Assembly (NCBI GenBank): GCA_025765595.1
Contig: JAIVFH010000054.1
Location: 124,001-188,000, forward strand
Direction: 5' to 3'
Length of the DNA stretch: 64,000 nt
Source of the DNA: Obelidium mucronatum
Taxonomy: Eukaryota > Chytridiomycota > Chytridiomycetes > Chytridiales > Chytriomycetaceae
Part shown: positions 1 to 12,500 of the stretch, one piece after another
How the letters are laid out: each line of letters opens with the position of its first letter
Numbering within the stretch: position 1 is the first letter of the stretch
Position numbers and translations under genes: made by a program
The notes under the pieces: model-generated
Databases searched by the model: none
What the model was told of the DNA's origin: nothing
Seen by the model: the letters and a program-made list of their open reading frames with translations, nothing else

Positions 1-694
1 AGAAGGAATGGCGGATTTACAGTTTGCCATGATTGGAAGCCGTGACCGATTTTTCAAGGCGATTTTGGGATCCGTCGTGGAAGCACGATTTACAATGGGG
101 ACTGCCGTGTCATCACCTGCTGGGCCACCGCCGGTGGCAGTATTTGGACAGCCACATCTAGGAGCTGGTTTGGACGGTATGTCAGTATACGGAGTGCAAC
201 GTACAATGGGTGGGGAATTCCGGTTTCTCTTGTTTACGGATCTGTTGTGTTGGTGTAAGCCGATTATCGTGACAAACTCGTCTCCTCTAAGTGGAACCAG
301 TAGTTCGAATACGGAACAGGAGTTTGACTTGATTCGCGCCATTGAAATTGGTCCACAAACAAAAGTGGAATCCATGTGTATATTGGGTCCGGATGCTCCA
401 GGTGGAATGAGGTTTGCGTCAGATAGAAGTAGTTCAGCTTCGACTGAACAGTTACGGGGTTATGCGCCTGGACCGCCAGTCAAAACACAGAGGTTGTCCG
501 GGTTGTACAATTCGAGTCTTTCTGTGACAAACAGCCGTGGATCAAGTTTACCTAGCACGCCTGTTGTGAGGGAGTTGGAGTCTGTGTTGCGAATTTCAGA
601 CAACGATTCCGTTGTTTACTTGCGTGGTACTCAAACGGAGATTATTGCATGGGAAGAAACGTTGAAAGGGCTTGGTTGTGATGGAGGGGATTGA
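1..694 (+). CDS. 3' end of a PH-domain protein, probably a Rho GEF (5' partial)
   Basis: The frame is open from the first base and stops at 692-694, so the gene enters from the left; the ATG at 8 is internal or a chance methionine. About 230 residues are visible. The segment around FRFLLFTDLLCWCK (near 210-260) looks like the central strands of the PH domain that follows the DH domain in Rho guanine-nucleotide exchange factors, and the end (YLRGTQTEIIAWEETLKGL) resembles the closing PH helix. A Ser-rich stretch of about 60 residues is inserted between strands. No DH domain is in view, so the RhoGEF assignment is inference; another PH protein is possible. The next gene is on the opposite strand, ending at 819. 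Confidence 0.5.
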   Translation, partial: EGMADLQFAMIGSRDRFFKAILGSVVEARFTMGTAVSSPAGPPPVAVFGQPHLGAGLDGMSVYGVQRTMGGEFRFLLFTDLLCWCKPIIVTNSSPLSGTSSSNTEQEFDLIRAIEIGPQTKVESMCILGPDAPGGMRFASDRSSSASTEQLRGYAPGPPVKTQRLSGLYNSSLSVTNSRGSSLPSTPVVRELESVLRISDNDSVVYLRGTQTEIIAWEETLKGLGCDGGD

Positions 695-818
695 TTTTTT
701 TTTTTTTTCTGTCTCATTATTTTTGTTTTCGCGTTTTAAAAAAAGTAGATTATTGTTCATTTTTTCTTATAACCCCGTGCCCAATAAAATATCGTGGTTC
801 CGTTTTTTTTTGACCTTT

Positions 819-1679
819 TCAAGCTTGTGTTTCCACCTCAAGTTTCTTCAAAGACTCCCTCCTTGCGACCAATGCCACCAAAGAACCCGAGTAAACGCCA
901 ATAAAGTAGAAAGCAGGAATTTCGCTCCATACATGTTCCGGATTCTTATTCCTCGAGTCAGTGGTTAATCCCCATAGCATCAACATAAATGTGGCGTGCA
1001 TCACACAACTGACAGCGACAAACATGACAAATCCAATATGTCGACGCCATGGATCCAGCAAGCAGTAAATGAAGCCACACGCATGAGCAGCAAAGATCCC
1101 TCGCCAAAGGAGTTCACCGGAAATCGTGTACTCATACCAACGGATGAACGCTTGAGGCAGGTCCCAAGATTGGAAGACAGGAAACGCAAAGAATCCGATG
1201 GCAAGAAGAACATACAAAACAGCCAAGGCGATTCTGTAAGAGTTTGAAGGGGAAGGAGATTGTGAACGAATTGTCAAGGCTCCGCTTTTGGCAAGTCGCA
1301 TGTGACAAACAACAAGGACACTCAGGTACAGAGTCCACGCGATTCCAGCACCCCACATGCCTCCCACAAAGTTGAGAATTGAAAGTAGAAGAAATAGAAA
1401 GATTTCAAACAAGTCCAAGGCATTGAGGGGGTGAATCCAGTCTGGGCTTTCCACTGCTGATCGTGAAAGCGAGAATAGTAGCCGCGTGTTTACGATCGAT
1501 AGACCAATCATAATAGTTATAAACATGCCGTAGTAGTTGTCATTGGCTGGCGTTGATCGGAATGCTGCCTCGTACCAGGTATTTTTGGCTCCAAGTGTGA
1601 TGAGAGAAGGAAGGACCAGAGATCCGGCGATAGATACAAGTTTCCGAATTCCTACCGGAGTTGAAATCGATTGTGACAT
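819..1679 (-). CDS. Multipass membrane protein, unknown function
   Basis: Single exon, 286 residues from the ATG at 1679; an upstream in-frame stretch adds 18 residues without an ATG. About seven or eight hydrophobic segments alternate with short charged loops, for example LVLPSLITLGA, MFITIMIGLSIV, IFLFLLLSILNFVGG, IAWTLYLSVLVV, IALAVLYVLLAIGFFAF, HIGFVMFVAVSCVMHATF and IPAFYFIGVYSGSLVALVA. There is no obvious signal peptide apart from the first membrane segment. I do not recognise the family. The 3' ends of this gene and the PH gene converge with 124 bp between them. Confidence 0.6.
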   Translation of the reverse strand: MSQSISTPVGIRKLVSIAGSLVLPSLITLGAKNTWYEAAFRSTPANDNYYGMFITIMIGLSIVNTRLLFSLSRSAVESPDWIHPLNALDLFEIFLFLLLSILNFVGGMWGAGIAWTLYLSVLVVCHMRLAKSGALTIRSQSPSPSNSYRIALAVLYVLLAIGFFAFPVFQSWDLPQAFIRWYEYTISGELLWRGIFAAHACGFIYCLLDPWRRHIGFVMFVAVSCVMHATFMLMLWGLTTDSRNKNPEHVWSEIPAFYFIGVYSGSLVALVARRESLKKLEVETQA

Positions 1680-1863
1680 TATAGAAAATGTTAACTCGTT
1701 TAAAATGATGATTTGAAATGTTGAAAATCGCAAAACAAAAAGGTTTTGCCCGCTTCACACAAGGAGTCTTCGAGCGTTCATTTTCAGAAAAGTTAACAAT
1801 CTTTTCGCTTTCCGGTAACTCTGCAAAAATGGAAAAGTGCCAAGAAAACAGTTACATTGGCTT

Positions 1864-3027
1864 TTACGACGCCAAAATCCGCTCAACTTGCACCTTTCCC
1901 TGCTCATCTGTTTCATTCTTGACTCTGTTTCTAACCAGTTGAATAGCACTGTCCAATTGGTTTGAAAGCAGCTGACCACCCGCCACTGCGTCCTTCGCCA
2001 AGCTCCACACTATATCACTGTACCCATCCTCATTCCATCCATCGGCAACACAGTAGGGATATATGACGCTGGCTAAAGCACAGGCAGGAGAATCTTTTAG
2101 ACGCGCCTATTCACAGCGCGTTTCAGAAAACGGATACAGAAGAGAAACAAATTATACCCATATCAGCTCGCGTACGGAATGATCTTCGGCAGCTAGCAAA
2201 AATCGAAAATGCTGATATCCTGAGAAATTCTCCTCATCAATGTCCATTGCATTCAAAACGTCTGCGTTAAGACGAAAATTCAAATCTTGCACAAGATGCC
2301 GAAGGAGGCGAGTGGAGAGACGATATTGTATGGCAGTATGTAGAGCAGCATCCATTTCGTCTTTTGTTACTTGCCATTTGGACGCATCATAGTCATCTGG
2401 AATAACAACCCTTTCGTCATCATCATGGCTATAAGGTGCTCCAATTAATTTGAAAGTGTGGTTGAGGACGTGATCCAAGATTGAAATATCCGCCACATCT
2501 TCTACAGCTTGATGGTCCGGTGGTGTGGATTGGTACTCAGGAAGGTCCTTTGCAAAATAGTTGCGTTTGACACCTTCCACTGCAGAAAAAGATGTCACAA
2601 TTGATTGCAGCATCTTCAATCTCGTAAACCACACACTACCAAAGCCCCGCAGTTCCTTTGAATATTCTTCGGCGATCAAGTCCAACAGAGCCACATTTCC
2701 TATCACGGCGGCATTGTTTGCCAGTTTACAGACATCCAACGAACAGTTTTGAATCAACCAGAAGATTAAATCTTTCGATTCATCGCGAGATATTGCATTC
2801 GGTAAGGCGATAGCATCAGGTAGACGGCGTCTTATTGTGAATGAATGTACATTCGGGTTTGCAACTGTTTCGTTCCACAAAATCCACACAGAGGACTGCT
2901 TCAACAGCCTGTGAGCACTTGGATTGTCGCGAACAAACCTTCGAAGGAGGTCAAAATTTGATAACTGCTGAGCTCGGACCGGAGCGATGTTGCTGGCAAA
3001 GAGTGATTGCATCCAACGGGTGGCCAT
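1864..3027 (-). CDS. Hypothetical protein, two exons
   Basis: Exons 3027-2158 and 2106-1864, joined by a 51-bp intron with GTATAA at the donor and a TAG acceptor (phase 0); the product is 370 residues. The second exon was chosen because reading through the donor stops after two codons, while the spliced frame runs another 80 codons. The protein looks soluble and helical, with leucine/alanine-rich segments such as LANNAAVIGNVALLDLIAEE that recall diverged ankyrin-type helical repeats, and acidic patches (YSHDDDERVV, AMDIDEENF). No catalytic motif is visible and I cannot name the family. Confidence 0.6.
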
Positions 3028-3268
3028 TTTTGTTTTTCCCCACCTTCATGTTTGCACACCTTCAAATGCCATATAAAGGCTATATTGGCGTGTTTTCAAA
3101 TGCTGCAAAAGATGGCGTACTCCCTGTCAGATTAGTTGAAAGAACCAAGAGTTAAAAGCTGTAAGGTCACAACAGCTGCAGCCAAGCGTAAGATAATCAA
3201 CGCTACTTCTGGGTTACAGTGTACTCATCATTACTTCATAGACAACAAAGTGTTGTCAACAAACATCT

Positions 3269-3341
3269 GGTTGCTTAGTGTAGTGGTTATCACGTTTCCT
3301 TTACACGGAAAAGGCCGCGGGTTCGAGCCCCGCAGCGACCT
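3269..3341 (+). tRNA. tRNA-Val (anticodon TAC)
   Basis: A complete cloverleaf can be drawn. The acceptor stem GGTTGCT (3269-3275) pairs with AGCGACC (3334-3340), with discriminator T at 3341. The D arm carries AGTGGTTAT. The anticodon stem TTTCC/GGAAA closes the loop TTTACAC, giving anticodon TAC at 3302-3304 (reads GUA). The T arm is GCGGG-TTCGAGC-CCCGC. There is no intron and no encoded CCA. Confidence 0.95.
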
Positions 3342-3476
3342 CACTTTTCCCACAGTATTCTTTCACTGTCTTGTTCTGTGATGCAGTGACACGCGCAGAG
3401 ACGCCAGCGATATGTTTATGCTTCGCCGGGCAATAGATTGTAGTACAAGAGTTCATGATTGATTTATTTGTATTTT

Positions 3477-3712
3477 AGACAATGGGGAATATGCATTCAA
3501 GCCATCAGTTTGTCCAAAGAAAGAGACTCGTCTTCCATTGGATTTACTTCGAGCACTGTATAAGGATACTGGACCATATAATTGTATGCAGACCCTTAAA
3601 TACGTTAATTTGTTTTACTTCCCATGGTATTTACGGTGCCAAATTTGTGCCATTGATTTTTATTTTTCAACAGAGTGTTATCCAAAGATTTTGGAAAGGA
3701 CTTTTGCTTTAA
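3477..3712 (+). other. Possible exon pair or gene remnant
   Basis: After an acceptor-like TTTTAG near 3476 an open, protein-like frame runs past the tRNA (it includes KPSVCPKKETRLPLDLLRAL). One reading splices a 70-bp intron (GTTAAT to CAACAG) and stops at 3712. Without splicing the frame stays open to about 3798, but that end is antisense to the ESF2-like coding sequence. No upstream ATG exon could be found between here and the tRNA. Treat as unproven. Confidence 0.2.
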
Positions 3713-4906
3713 CCGAGGATTTGGAGACTTGGCTCTTGACAGTGTCATTTTGCTTTACTTCTCGCTGCTTGAATTTTCGGCCAGCAGCGGCGGCTTGATC
3801 ACCACCACCACCAACAGCCTTGACGTTTCCACCAGACCCATCAGTATCGTCGAGTCCAGCTTCTTCACGTTTCCGCTTCTTTTTGGCTTCCATTGCTTCA
3901 ATCATTTTTGCTCGCTCGACATTTTGCATGTATGCTTTTGTTTCCCGCTTCACTTGCTCCATTTCAGCCTTCAGTTTCTGATCTCTCACGGCCCGCTCGT
4001 ACGAAATCTGGTCAGTCAAATGATTCCACTTGAATCTGGGTAGGTATCTACAACAAGGAGAAAGAATAGCAATCGTTAAGCAAAAGATATGCAAAAAAAA
4101 AATGGTACGCTGGTGAAAAAAAAAAAATCCCACAAAAAGGAGGATTATTACCGAATGTTCCATAAATCATCAAAGAATCGATCTCTCTTTCTTGTCCCCA
4201 TTGGCCTCAAATTCAAAAATTCTGCAACTCTCCGAGCCACTTTCTTGTCCTCAAATTCTACCCAAGCTTCCGTATAATTCACTCTCTTGTTTCCGCGATA
4301 CTTTTTTCGCCGATATGCAGTTTTGGCGTCTTCAGGCGCCGCGTATAGCCGCCCAATCTTTCCATGAGGAGTCAACAATGACCTCAGCTTCTCTGGAGTC
4401 ATGAAAGGAGGAACTCGAGAAATATAACAAAGGCCAGTGTTGTTCACGGTTTCAGAGTAACTCTTCAGGGACTCGAGCGTGATTGGGCCTTTGGGGGCAG
4501 CAGCGGCACTCGTTTCAGAGTTGAGGATATCGGGTTGTTGATCAGGAGGCAAGTTCAACTCTTCAGGCAAGTCTTCCTCATTGTCTTCTTCATCGTTGTC
4601 TTCTTCATCGTTGTCTTCTTCTTCATCATCGTCGTCGTCGTCCACTACTTCATCGCCTTCTTCATCGTCTGGCTCATCATCATCTTCATCCAAAGGAGCT
4701 TTAAACTTTTTCGCCCACTTTGCATCGTTTGCAGCAGCAAATCGCGGATCATTCGTTTTCTTTGCCGGCTGGGTTTTCTTTTGCAGCTTCAATCCAGGCT
4801 TCCTCGCATCATTGTCTTCTTCTGAAGAATTGCCGCCTCGATCGCTGTCATTGTCTTCATCGTCAAACGGATGGTGGAAGCGCGGGTCGATTGGTTTCGG
4901 GGGCAT
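3678..4906 (-). CDS. ESF2: ESF2/ABT1-family pre-rRNA processing factor
   Basis: Exons 4906-4152 and 4047-3678 (374 residues). Nucleolar RNA-binding protein of the 18S rRNA/small-subunit pathway; in yeast, Esf2 works with the DEAD-box helicase Dbp8. The N-terminal third is a long acidic run (D/E repeats, residues about 75-125). It is followed by the family RRM: GLCYISRVPPFMTPEKLRSL, YTEAWVEFEDKKVARRVAEF, then RFFDDLWNIRYLPRFKWNHL. That last block crosses the splice junction and confirms it (phase 2). A basic coiled-coil tail rich in K/R/E ends in VLSKIFG. The length suits the family. Acidic residues in exon 1 produce a long Ser-rich shadow frame on the other strand. Confidence 0.93.
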
Positions 4907-5040
4907 TTTTTTTTAAGAAAAAAAAAAAAAGAAAGAAAGAGAAAATGACAGACTCTTTTTATTACTATACATAACTTATAAAGAAAGAAAAAAAAGAAAC
5001 CAAAACCCAAAAAACCCCCCATTTCACCAAAAAGCACTTG

Positions 5041-7085
5041 TTACAAAGAGCGAGTATTAAAATGACGACACGGAAATGAAAATTTCCCTTGCCCCTCCAA
5101 CGTATCTCGCAACTGGTCATGATCATAAGAAGAAGAAGAAGAAGACGACGAGTTTGGCGGCGCGGGTATAATGTTCTCTTCTGGACCAAGAACAACGCCA
5201 CTCGGGGACACATACACAATCTCTGGCTCATACACACTGATTCCCTCCATCAAATCTTTTAAACACGACTCACACATTCCCAACCCGCTTCGCACACTGG
5301 CAGTGTACGCGTCCAGCAATAGCTTCATCATTCTGTCGGGAGTTACTCCTCCGTGTTGTTTGAATTTCAAAGATACAACGAGTTCCTCTTTAAACCGGGA
5401 GTAGTTCTTGATCAGGTATGCTGTACTGACCAAAATGTCACTGCTTACAGCAAACATGTTGGAGGCAGCAAACGAGCTCGTCTGAACCGCGGCAATAAAC
5501 TGAGACACAGAAAGACATGCGGGAATGTGTCTGGGATTCTCTCTTGCAGCAGCTGTCTCTGTACTTTGGGTCGGGGGTATCTTTTCCAGTATTGGACCCA
5601 ATTGATACAGTGACGAAACGAATCCATCAAAAACCCTTACTCCTCCTCCGCCTCCTCCACTCTCATTTCCCATCCCTCTTGAATTCCTTGCCGCCGCCTG
5701 CGAAGCCGCCATTGTAGCCCGCCTCCGCAACCCAGTCATACCCATCCCCAACGTCTCAGAAACCGACCCGTCCCCAAGATTCAAAAGCTCCAACAGATCC
5801 TTTGCCACGAAATCCATATTATCCACCGACTGCCGAAACAATTCACTCAAGATGTAAAAGTCGCCTTGCTCATGGTTATAACTCGCTTCCACCCAGTCGT
5901 TCTTCCCCATCATGGATCGTATTAGTAGCGATTGCTGCGTTTTGAAATCAATTCCTACACCAATTCCAAAAACATGCTGATTTTTGGGGCCTGGTCTGTT
6001 GCCATCTCCTCCTCCTCCGCCTCCTCCTCCTTCTATTCCATTGTTGTCGCTATTGCTGGTCCGAGATAAAGTATCAAACACATTTGATTGCCTCGCGAAC
6101 CCAGAAGCCCCAATATACGGAAACAAGAGAGAATAATGCACTCCTTGAACAATTTCATCCCGTTGCAATTCAAGAATATGAAAGGAAGCCAAAAACTCGC
6201 TCGCCAGCAAATTCAGATCCAAAACATTGTCAATTTGTGGGCTCAGCGAGATGGCCAGTTTTTGGATCGGTTCCAAATCGCAAAAGAGCATCTGTTCTTG
6301 CTCCTTGTCAAAGAATATGACTTTTGGAAAAAGTGATTCAGGGAATGGTGGTGGTTGTCGTTGTGGTGGTGAGCCGTAATTATTCGTTTCAGGTTTTTTG
6401 TAGCGATAAATGAGGTATATTGATTGGCATAGAAGGTAGTGCGTTTGTAGCTTAAGGTGTTCAGGTATTCTCGGGGAGTTGGTGATGATGGCTTCTGCGG
6501 TGGATGAAAGACTCTTTCCGGACTCTGTTTCCTCCATAAGCATAGAGCCTAGAATATAGAGAGCGATAAACGGCTCATTGTTTGTCAACTGGGCGGACGC
6601 TAGTGTGCGAGTTCAGCATCTCAAGAAAGGTAAAATCAAAAAAACTCCAATTCAAAGTACAAACCCATATTCAGCATAGCCAAAAGCATTCCACCCAAAT
6701 CATTTTTTTCCTTGAAAATTTTGAATGATTGCTTCAAACCCATCCACCCTGGAGTTGCCCAGATTGATCCATAATGCCTACGAGCTGCAGACTCAAGCCC
6801 AAGAGGCTGCCAATAAACAGCCGCTTCTTCAGCTGAAGACGTACCCGAGACTACCATCTCCATTAGTTTAGACCAATGAAGGTTCTTGAACGAATGGCCA
6901 AGGTGAACCTTCAAGGCTGCTATCGAAGATCTAACTCGAGCCAGCGGCAGAGTGAAATTTAGGGTTTTGAAAACCTGAGATGCTTCAATAAGTTGATTAA
7001 AAGCGGCAGCGGGTCTTCCTTTGGCATCTGAATAAGAATGAAAAAAAAAAAAAAAAACAGTTAGCTTAATTAAATCCAAACAAAA

Positions 7086-7116
<31 letters not shown>

Positions 7117-7131
7117 AAGAAGAAGAAGAAG

Positions 7132-7163
<32 letters not shown>

Positions 7164-9374
7164 GAAGAGAGAGATAAAAAAAAATAGTACTCAACAGTAA
7201 GACGCAGCAAAATTAGCCAAAACCATTCCAATCAAAGGATCCACCAACTCCCTTGTATACACTCTCGTCTTCTCCTCCTGCTCCAACTGCATCTGCCATT
7301 GAGCCTGTTTCTGCGCCAGCTCCCCAGCAGCATTCGCATTCGATTTCCGATTTTCTTTCATCGAGATACTACTCTGCTTCATGGACTCTTCCACCTCTTC
7401 TTTATCAGCCTCCCCGCCTCCGCCGCTACTACCACCGCCGCCGCCGCCGTTGCTAATTTCCACTTCCTGACACGACGCCATACCCCCAACCACACTATAC
7501 TTTTTATAGAACGCTATAATCTCAAACGCATGCGAATTACATTGCACCGCTGCATCATCGAGTCCCAACGATTGACAACAAACCCCCAACAAAGTCAGTG
7601 ACCGCGTCTGCGCCAGGATAATCGATCGATGCAGATACGATAGATGGATTTTATGGTTGGGTGCCGGTATAGGAAGATTGGGATCATGAAAAAATGACTT
7701 TTCTTGTTGAAGTGATGCGGGCGGTGGTGGTGGGGGTGTGGGTATCACGCCAGTCATGGCTGCCGAGAGACGCCATGACACGGCCAATGGGAATGACATT
7801 CGGAATTCCGTGTCCAATGGGAAGTATTCGAGGACGCTTTCAGCGAGACGGAGACAGTTTGAATGGGAATCAATGGATTCTTCGATTTGGCCCAGATTGA
7901 AGAGAACGTTGCCAAAGTTTGTGAGGAGGTCCAAAAAGAGGATCACGAGGGGTGGGCCGTGGATGGTTTTGCTGTTTGCTGGATCACGGAGGAGTCCTGG
8001 TTCACGAGATGTTCCACTGTTTCCACTGGATTCAGACTTGATTGAGACTTTTCGCGCGGAATCAATGTCTTTGCCGTAGGTTGTGCTCGTTATGCCTGTT
8101 CGTATTGAATCGGATAGTTTACGACCATCGATTTCCTTGCCCAAGGTGGATGACTTTCCAGATATTCGACGGCCATTCAGCTCTTTACCAAGAAAAGAAC
8201 GAGCAGATAGTTTTCGAACACCGCCGCTGCCATCCTCATTTACTGAATATCCTCCTGGAGTAATACTTCTGGCTTGTGACCCAGAGGAGCTTCCTCCACA
8301 TTCCGACTCTGACCTAATGGAGGTTCCACCCCCATCCCTTTCCTGTGATGGAACAATTGTTGCCATAGCTATTTTGCTTTCTTCATAACTGGAGAAAAGT
8401 CGAAGTGAAAATTTTTTGTCAGAAACATAAAAAAAAAAAAAAAAAAAAAAAACGCTACACTTCACTTCACTACACACTTACGTGATCCATTCCGAAGAGT
8501 TTTCCAAATCCAGACCTCGAATCACTTGATCCATCCACCCATCCCCTAAATACATTCCCATTGTAACCAAGCGTTCCTTTTCATCCACAAGTGCACGAAC
8601 AGAAACACCCAACGCTTGCTGAAGAATCTCGAGAGCCTCACTATACTCGCCGCACTGCCGTTTCGCAACAGCCATATTGTTGAGGCAGGTGGCATGCGAA
8701 TACCAGTTATAATCATACGACGTGTGGATCGCAGCTTTTTCCAAAGCGGTTTCAAAGTTTTTATAGGCCTGTGCAGGGTTGTGTGATTTTTCGTTTAGTG
8801 AGAGCTGCTTCAGGCCCAGTTGAAAGAGGGATCGTGACGTGTTTGAGTGCGGCAGCTGCTGTTGTGTCTGTTGTTGATCCGATGATTGCAATTGGCTGAG
8901 AGGCCGTGTTGCAGTTGTTGTGTTGTCGTCAGTGTCGAAGAGAAGCCTCTCTTTGCCCTTGCCGCCGATCGACCGCGCCGCAATCGCCTGGCTGTTGTTT
9001 GCGACAGCGACTGTGGCGTCGGACCCGAGCGAGTGCGCGCGTCTGTCGGCATTCTCTGTTGTTGTTCCTGTTGTTGGCTCTTGAACCGCCGCAAGCGCCT
9101 CGTCCGCACCGCCGCCGCCGCCGCCGCCGCCGCCCGCGTCCGCCGCCATCATCGACGACAGCCGCGGCGGCGCAACAACAAGCCGCTTGCGGTCGCCGCT
9201 GCCGCCGCTGCCGCCGCTGCCGCCCGCCTCCGCCGCCGCAAGTGCCTCGCCGCCCGCCCCCGCGCCCGCGCCGCCGCTCTCGCGCCGGCTGCGCTGGAAC
9301 ATCGCCTTGAGTCCGTTCATCGACGTCTTCAGACTCAGTCGGCTGTTGCTGCTGCTGCGCTCAGTGAAATTCAT
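5041..9374 (-). CDS. Large TPR-type protein, paralogue A
   Basis: Four exons: 9374-8482, 8388-7196, 7027-6665 and 6599-5041 (1,335 residues). The N-terminus is low-complexity Gly/Ala/Ser. From about residue 195 there are TPR-like helices (LGLKQLSLNEKSHNPAQAYK; CLNNMAVAKRQCGEYSEALE). In exon 2 further TPR-like units follow (IHGPPLVILFLDLLTNFGNV, then LFNLGQIEESIDSHSNCLRL). The C-terminal 500 residues form a conserved block with VFGIGVGIDFKTQQ. No enzyme motif is seen. It is the tandem partner of the next gene to the right, with identical splice phases (2, 1, 1). The third intron's acceptor (ACTAG, at 6600) and the GTTGAGT donor at 7195 were chosen by matching that paralogue. Probably a scaffold or adaptor, by inference only. 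Confidence 0.8.
7087..7161 (+). repeat. Intronic (GAA)n microsatellite
   Basis: A nearly perfect run of about 24 GAA/AAG units lies within the second intron (7195-7028) of TPR gene A. On the transcribed strand it is (CTT)n, so it may serve as an extended polypyrimidine tract upstream of the CAG acceptor. Confidence 0.95.
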
Positions 9375-9521
9375 TTCATGAACTTGACTTTGGACTTGGT
9401 GCTGTATTCTTTATTAAATATATAATAATAAATATTAATAATCCGGCCAACAAGAAAAAATATTTTCAAACGTCCTATACATTGTCATTTGCAAACTAAA
9501 ATTTACTGAAGCAAACAAACT

Positions 9522-12500
9522 CTACAGGTAATAGTGCACACAGGGGAAAACATGCTTGTGCAGCAAATTACTCCTGGCTGTCGACCGCATCTCAGTAATC
9601 GCGTCGAGCGTCAAATCTCTCCCTACCTTTGTCAAGCCACCCACATACGACGTTTCACCACCCGATTCAACAACCCCACCCGTCTTGGATATAAACACAA
9701 ACTCCCCATACCGATCCGTATCCGCCAACGCTTCCTTCAAACAAAAGTCACACATCCCAAGATACCCACGATACCCATCAAACGCCGCCTCCAACAAATC
9801 CTTATGAATCTTGGCCGGCGTCGGCGTCTGCGGAATCTTCAACGCACTCAACAAATCCGCCACAAACGCCTCCCCAGCTACACTCCCCATATTCTGCAAC
9901 GCTGTCATTTGATACGCTCCATACGCCATCAAATCCGCACTCACCGCATACAACATGGGAACTAAAAACGGACTGCTCTGAATCGCCGCTGTGAACCGCA
10001 TCACGGGCTGTCGAAGCAGATTCGTGCCGACTTGCTGTGGACACAGTGGAGGCATGTTCTTGAGCGCCATCGTGCATTCATGTAAATGCGCAATCAGCCC
10101 TTCAATGTTTTCGTTCCCGTCGTCCCCTGTCCCCGCCCGCAACAGCTGCAACACGTCCTTGACGGTGGTTTCAAGCCGTTGGAGGCCTTGCGTGAAAAAG
10201 TGGATGGCGCTGTTGAAGCCTCCCTTGTCAAAGGTTACGGAACTGCTGGCGGTTACCCAGTCGCTTTTCCCAGTCATTGCGCGGATCAGGAACCCTTGTT
10301 GCGTGAAAAAGTCGATTCCAACGCCGATTCCAAACACGTGTTGGAATCCTGCCTCGTTGTTTCCAATAGTTGTTTTGGTTTGTGGTGCTGGTGGTGCATT
10401 TCCACTGTTGTTGTTGTTGTTGTTGTTACTGTTGTTGTGGTTGCCACTGCCCGAGTCTTGAGATCCAACAGAGTTCACAGTGTTGCTCCGATGCACACTA
10501 TACGACTGCCCAAAGAACCCACTTTCTCCAACATACCACAACATCAACACAGCATATTGAACACTCGAACAAATATCCCTCCTCTTTCTCTCCAACTCTT
10601 GGATAGACCCAATAAACGCCATCGCCAACATATCAATATCCATAAAATCATCCAACACCACATCCAGAGCCGGAAGCAACGCATTGATGGGCTCGGCACT
10701 GCAGAATATTATGTCGAAATGACTCACGTAGATGGCTTGTGGTAATAGTTGTTGGACTTGTGGGTCTTGCATCCGCAACAAGAGGAATACGGTTTGGCAT
10801 AATGTGAAATGGACGTGGATTCGCAAGACTTCGGGGATTTTGGGTTGCCCTGATTCTACTGCAGTCTGAGAGGTTGACAGACTTAGGCCAGAGGCGGTTT
10901 CTTCAGTCAAGAGGGATCCAAGGAGGAACAGTGCAATGTACGGCTGTCCGTTCAACAAATGACCAGTAGCTGTAGAGAAAAAAAAAACATGCCGATTAAT
11001 TCCTTTTTTTTTTTTTTTTTTTTTACCAAGGAACTTACTTACCCATATTCACCATTGCATACAGCATACCCAACAAATCATCCTTCTCTTTAAACGTCAA
11101 AAAACACTCCTTCAACCCTTTCAACCCAGGCGCAGCCCAAACAGCCCCTAGCGATGCATCTGCAAAGTTGTCTGGTTCAATATTGTTGGGATCCTTGTTG
11201 ATGTTGGTCATTCGGGACGGACCCCAATACCGGGTACACTCGGTGACTTCTGCTTGTCCTACGGCCTGGGTCTCCATTTGCCGCATCCAGTGTAAGCCTT
11301 TCAATGCACGCGCCATTTCGAGTTTCAGGGCGTGGATAGTTGACAGTGCATGTGCACATGCCAGTCTGTGGTCTAGTGATTTAAAAACAGCTAGTGCCTG
11401 ACCGGCATGATCCAGAGCCGCAGGAAGTCTTCCCTTTGCGTCTATTTTTTTTTTTTTGTCGTAAAGTCACAAAAACAAATAAATAAATAATAAATAAAAA
11501 ATAAAAAATATAAACACATGTGAAAACTTACAAAAAGAGTTGGCCAAATTCCCCAAAATAACGCCTTGCAGAGGATCAATAGACTCTTTGATGAAGGCTT
11601 TTGTTGTCTTTAGTTGGGCTTGCTGTCTTTCCCATCGTTGTTCGCGAGACAATTCGGATATCTTTCGTTTGACGGAGGAGCTCGACACAATAGAGTCAGT
11701 TTCCAATTTATCGAGAGACGGATCAGAAGTGTTGTTGTTGTTGTTGTTTATGGGGGGAGTAGAAGTCGGAGTGTTGGTATTGGGAGTTGTTGGAGGCGCT
11801 TCCCCATTGCCTACAACGCAATACTTTCGGTAAAAGTTTACAATTTCCAATGCCTGAGAATTGCATTGCAGGGCAACATCATCAAGTCCGAGAGCTTGGA
11901 AGCAAACTGCGAGATGCGTCAAAGACCGGGCTTGAGCAAGAATGATGGTGAGATGCAAGAAAGACAGCTGAATCCGACGATCCGGAGGCGGAGTCGGGTA
12001 ATTCGGGTCATCGAATACTTTTTGGCTTGATCCACTGCTTTGTGGTCTGTTGGCGAAGCGACCACCCGAGAAATCAGGAATGCCACCCACCATGGAGTTG
12101 CCAAAGCGGGCAGACATGGAGAGAGGGAACGACATGCGGAACTCATGGTCCAGCGGGCAGTATTCAAAAGCGGTATCGGCTAGTCGGAGGCACTTTGTGT
12201 GGCAATCGATTGCTTCTTCAATGTGGCCCAGGTTGAAGAGGATATTGCCCATGTTGGTGTCCATGTCCATGAATAGAGCCACGAGTGGTGGACCATGGAT
12301 CATTTTGCTGCTGACGGGTTCTTCGGGCAGCCCAGTCTGTGGATTGATATCAAAGTCCGGCGAGTCCCAGCGGCCGCCGGCGACCTGCTTTCCCTTCCCG
12401 ACAGGATCAAACGCATCGTCCGCATGATGCGAGCGAGGCGAATTAGCGTATCTGTGAGTGAGTGATAGAGAGAGTGTGAGAGAGAGTGATAGAGAGAGAG

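Noticed and set aside
4581..4916. Poly-Ser open frame on the + strand
   Set aside because: It is the antisense shadow of the acidic D/E run in the ESF2-like protein.
8886..9425. Long Arg/Ala/Pro-rich frames on the + strand
   Set aside because: Antisense shadows of the GC-rich first exon of TPR gene A; no protein-like composition.
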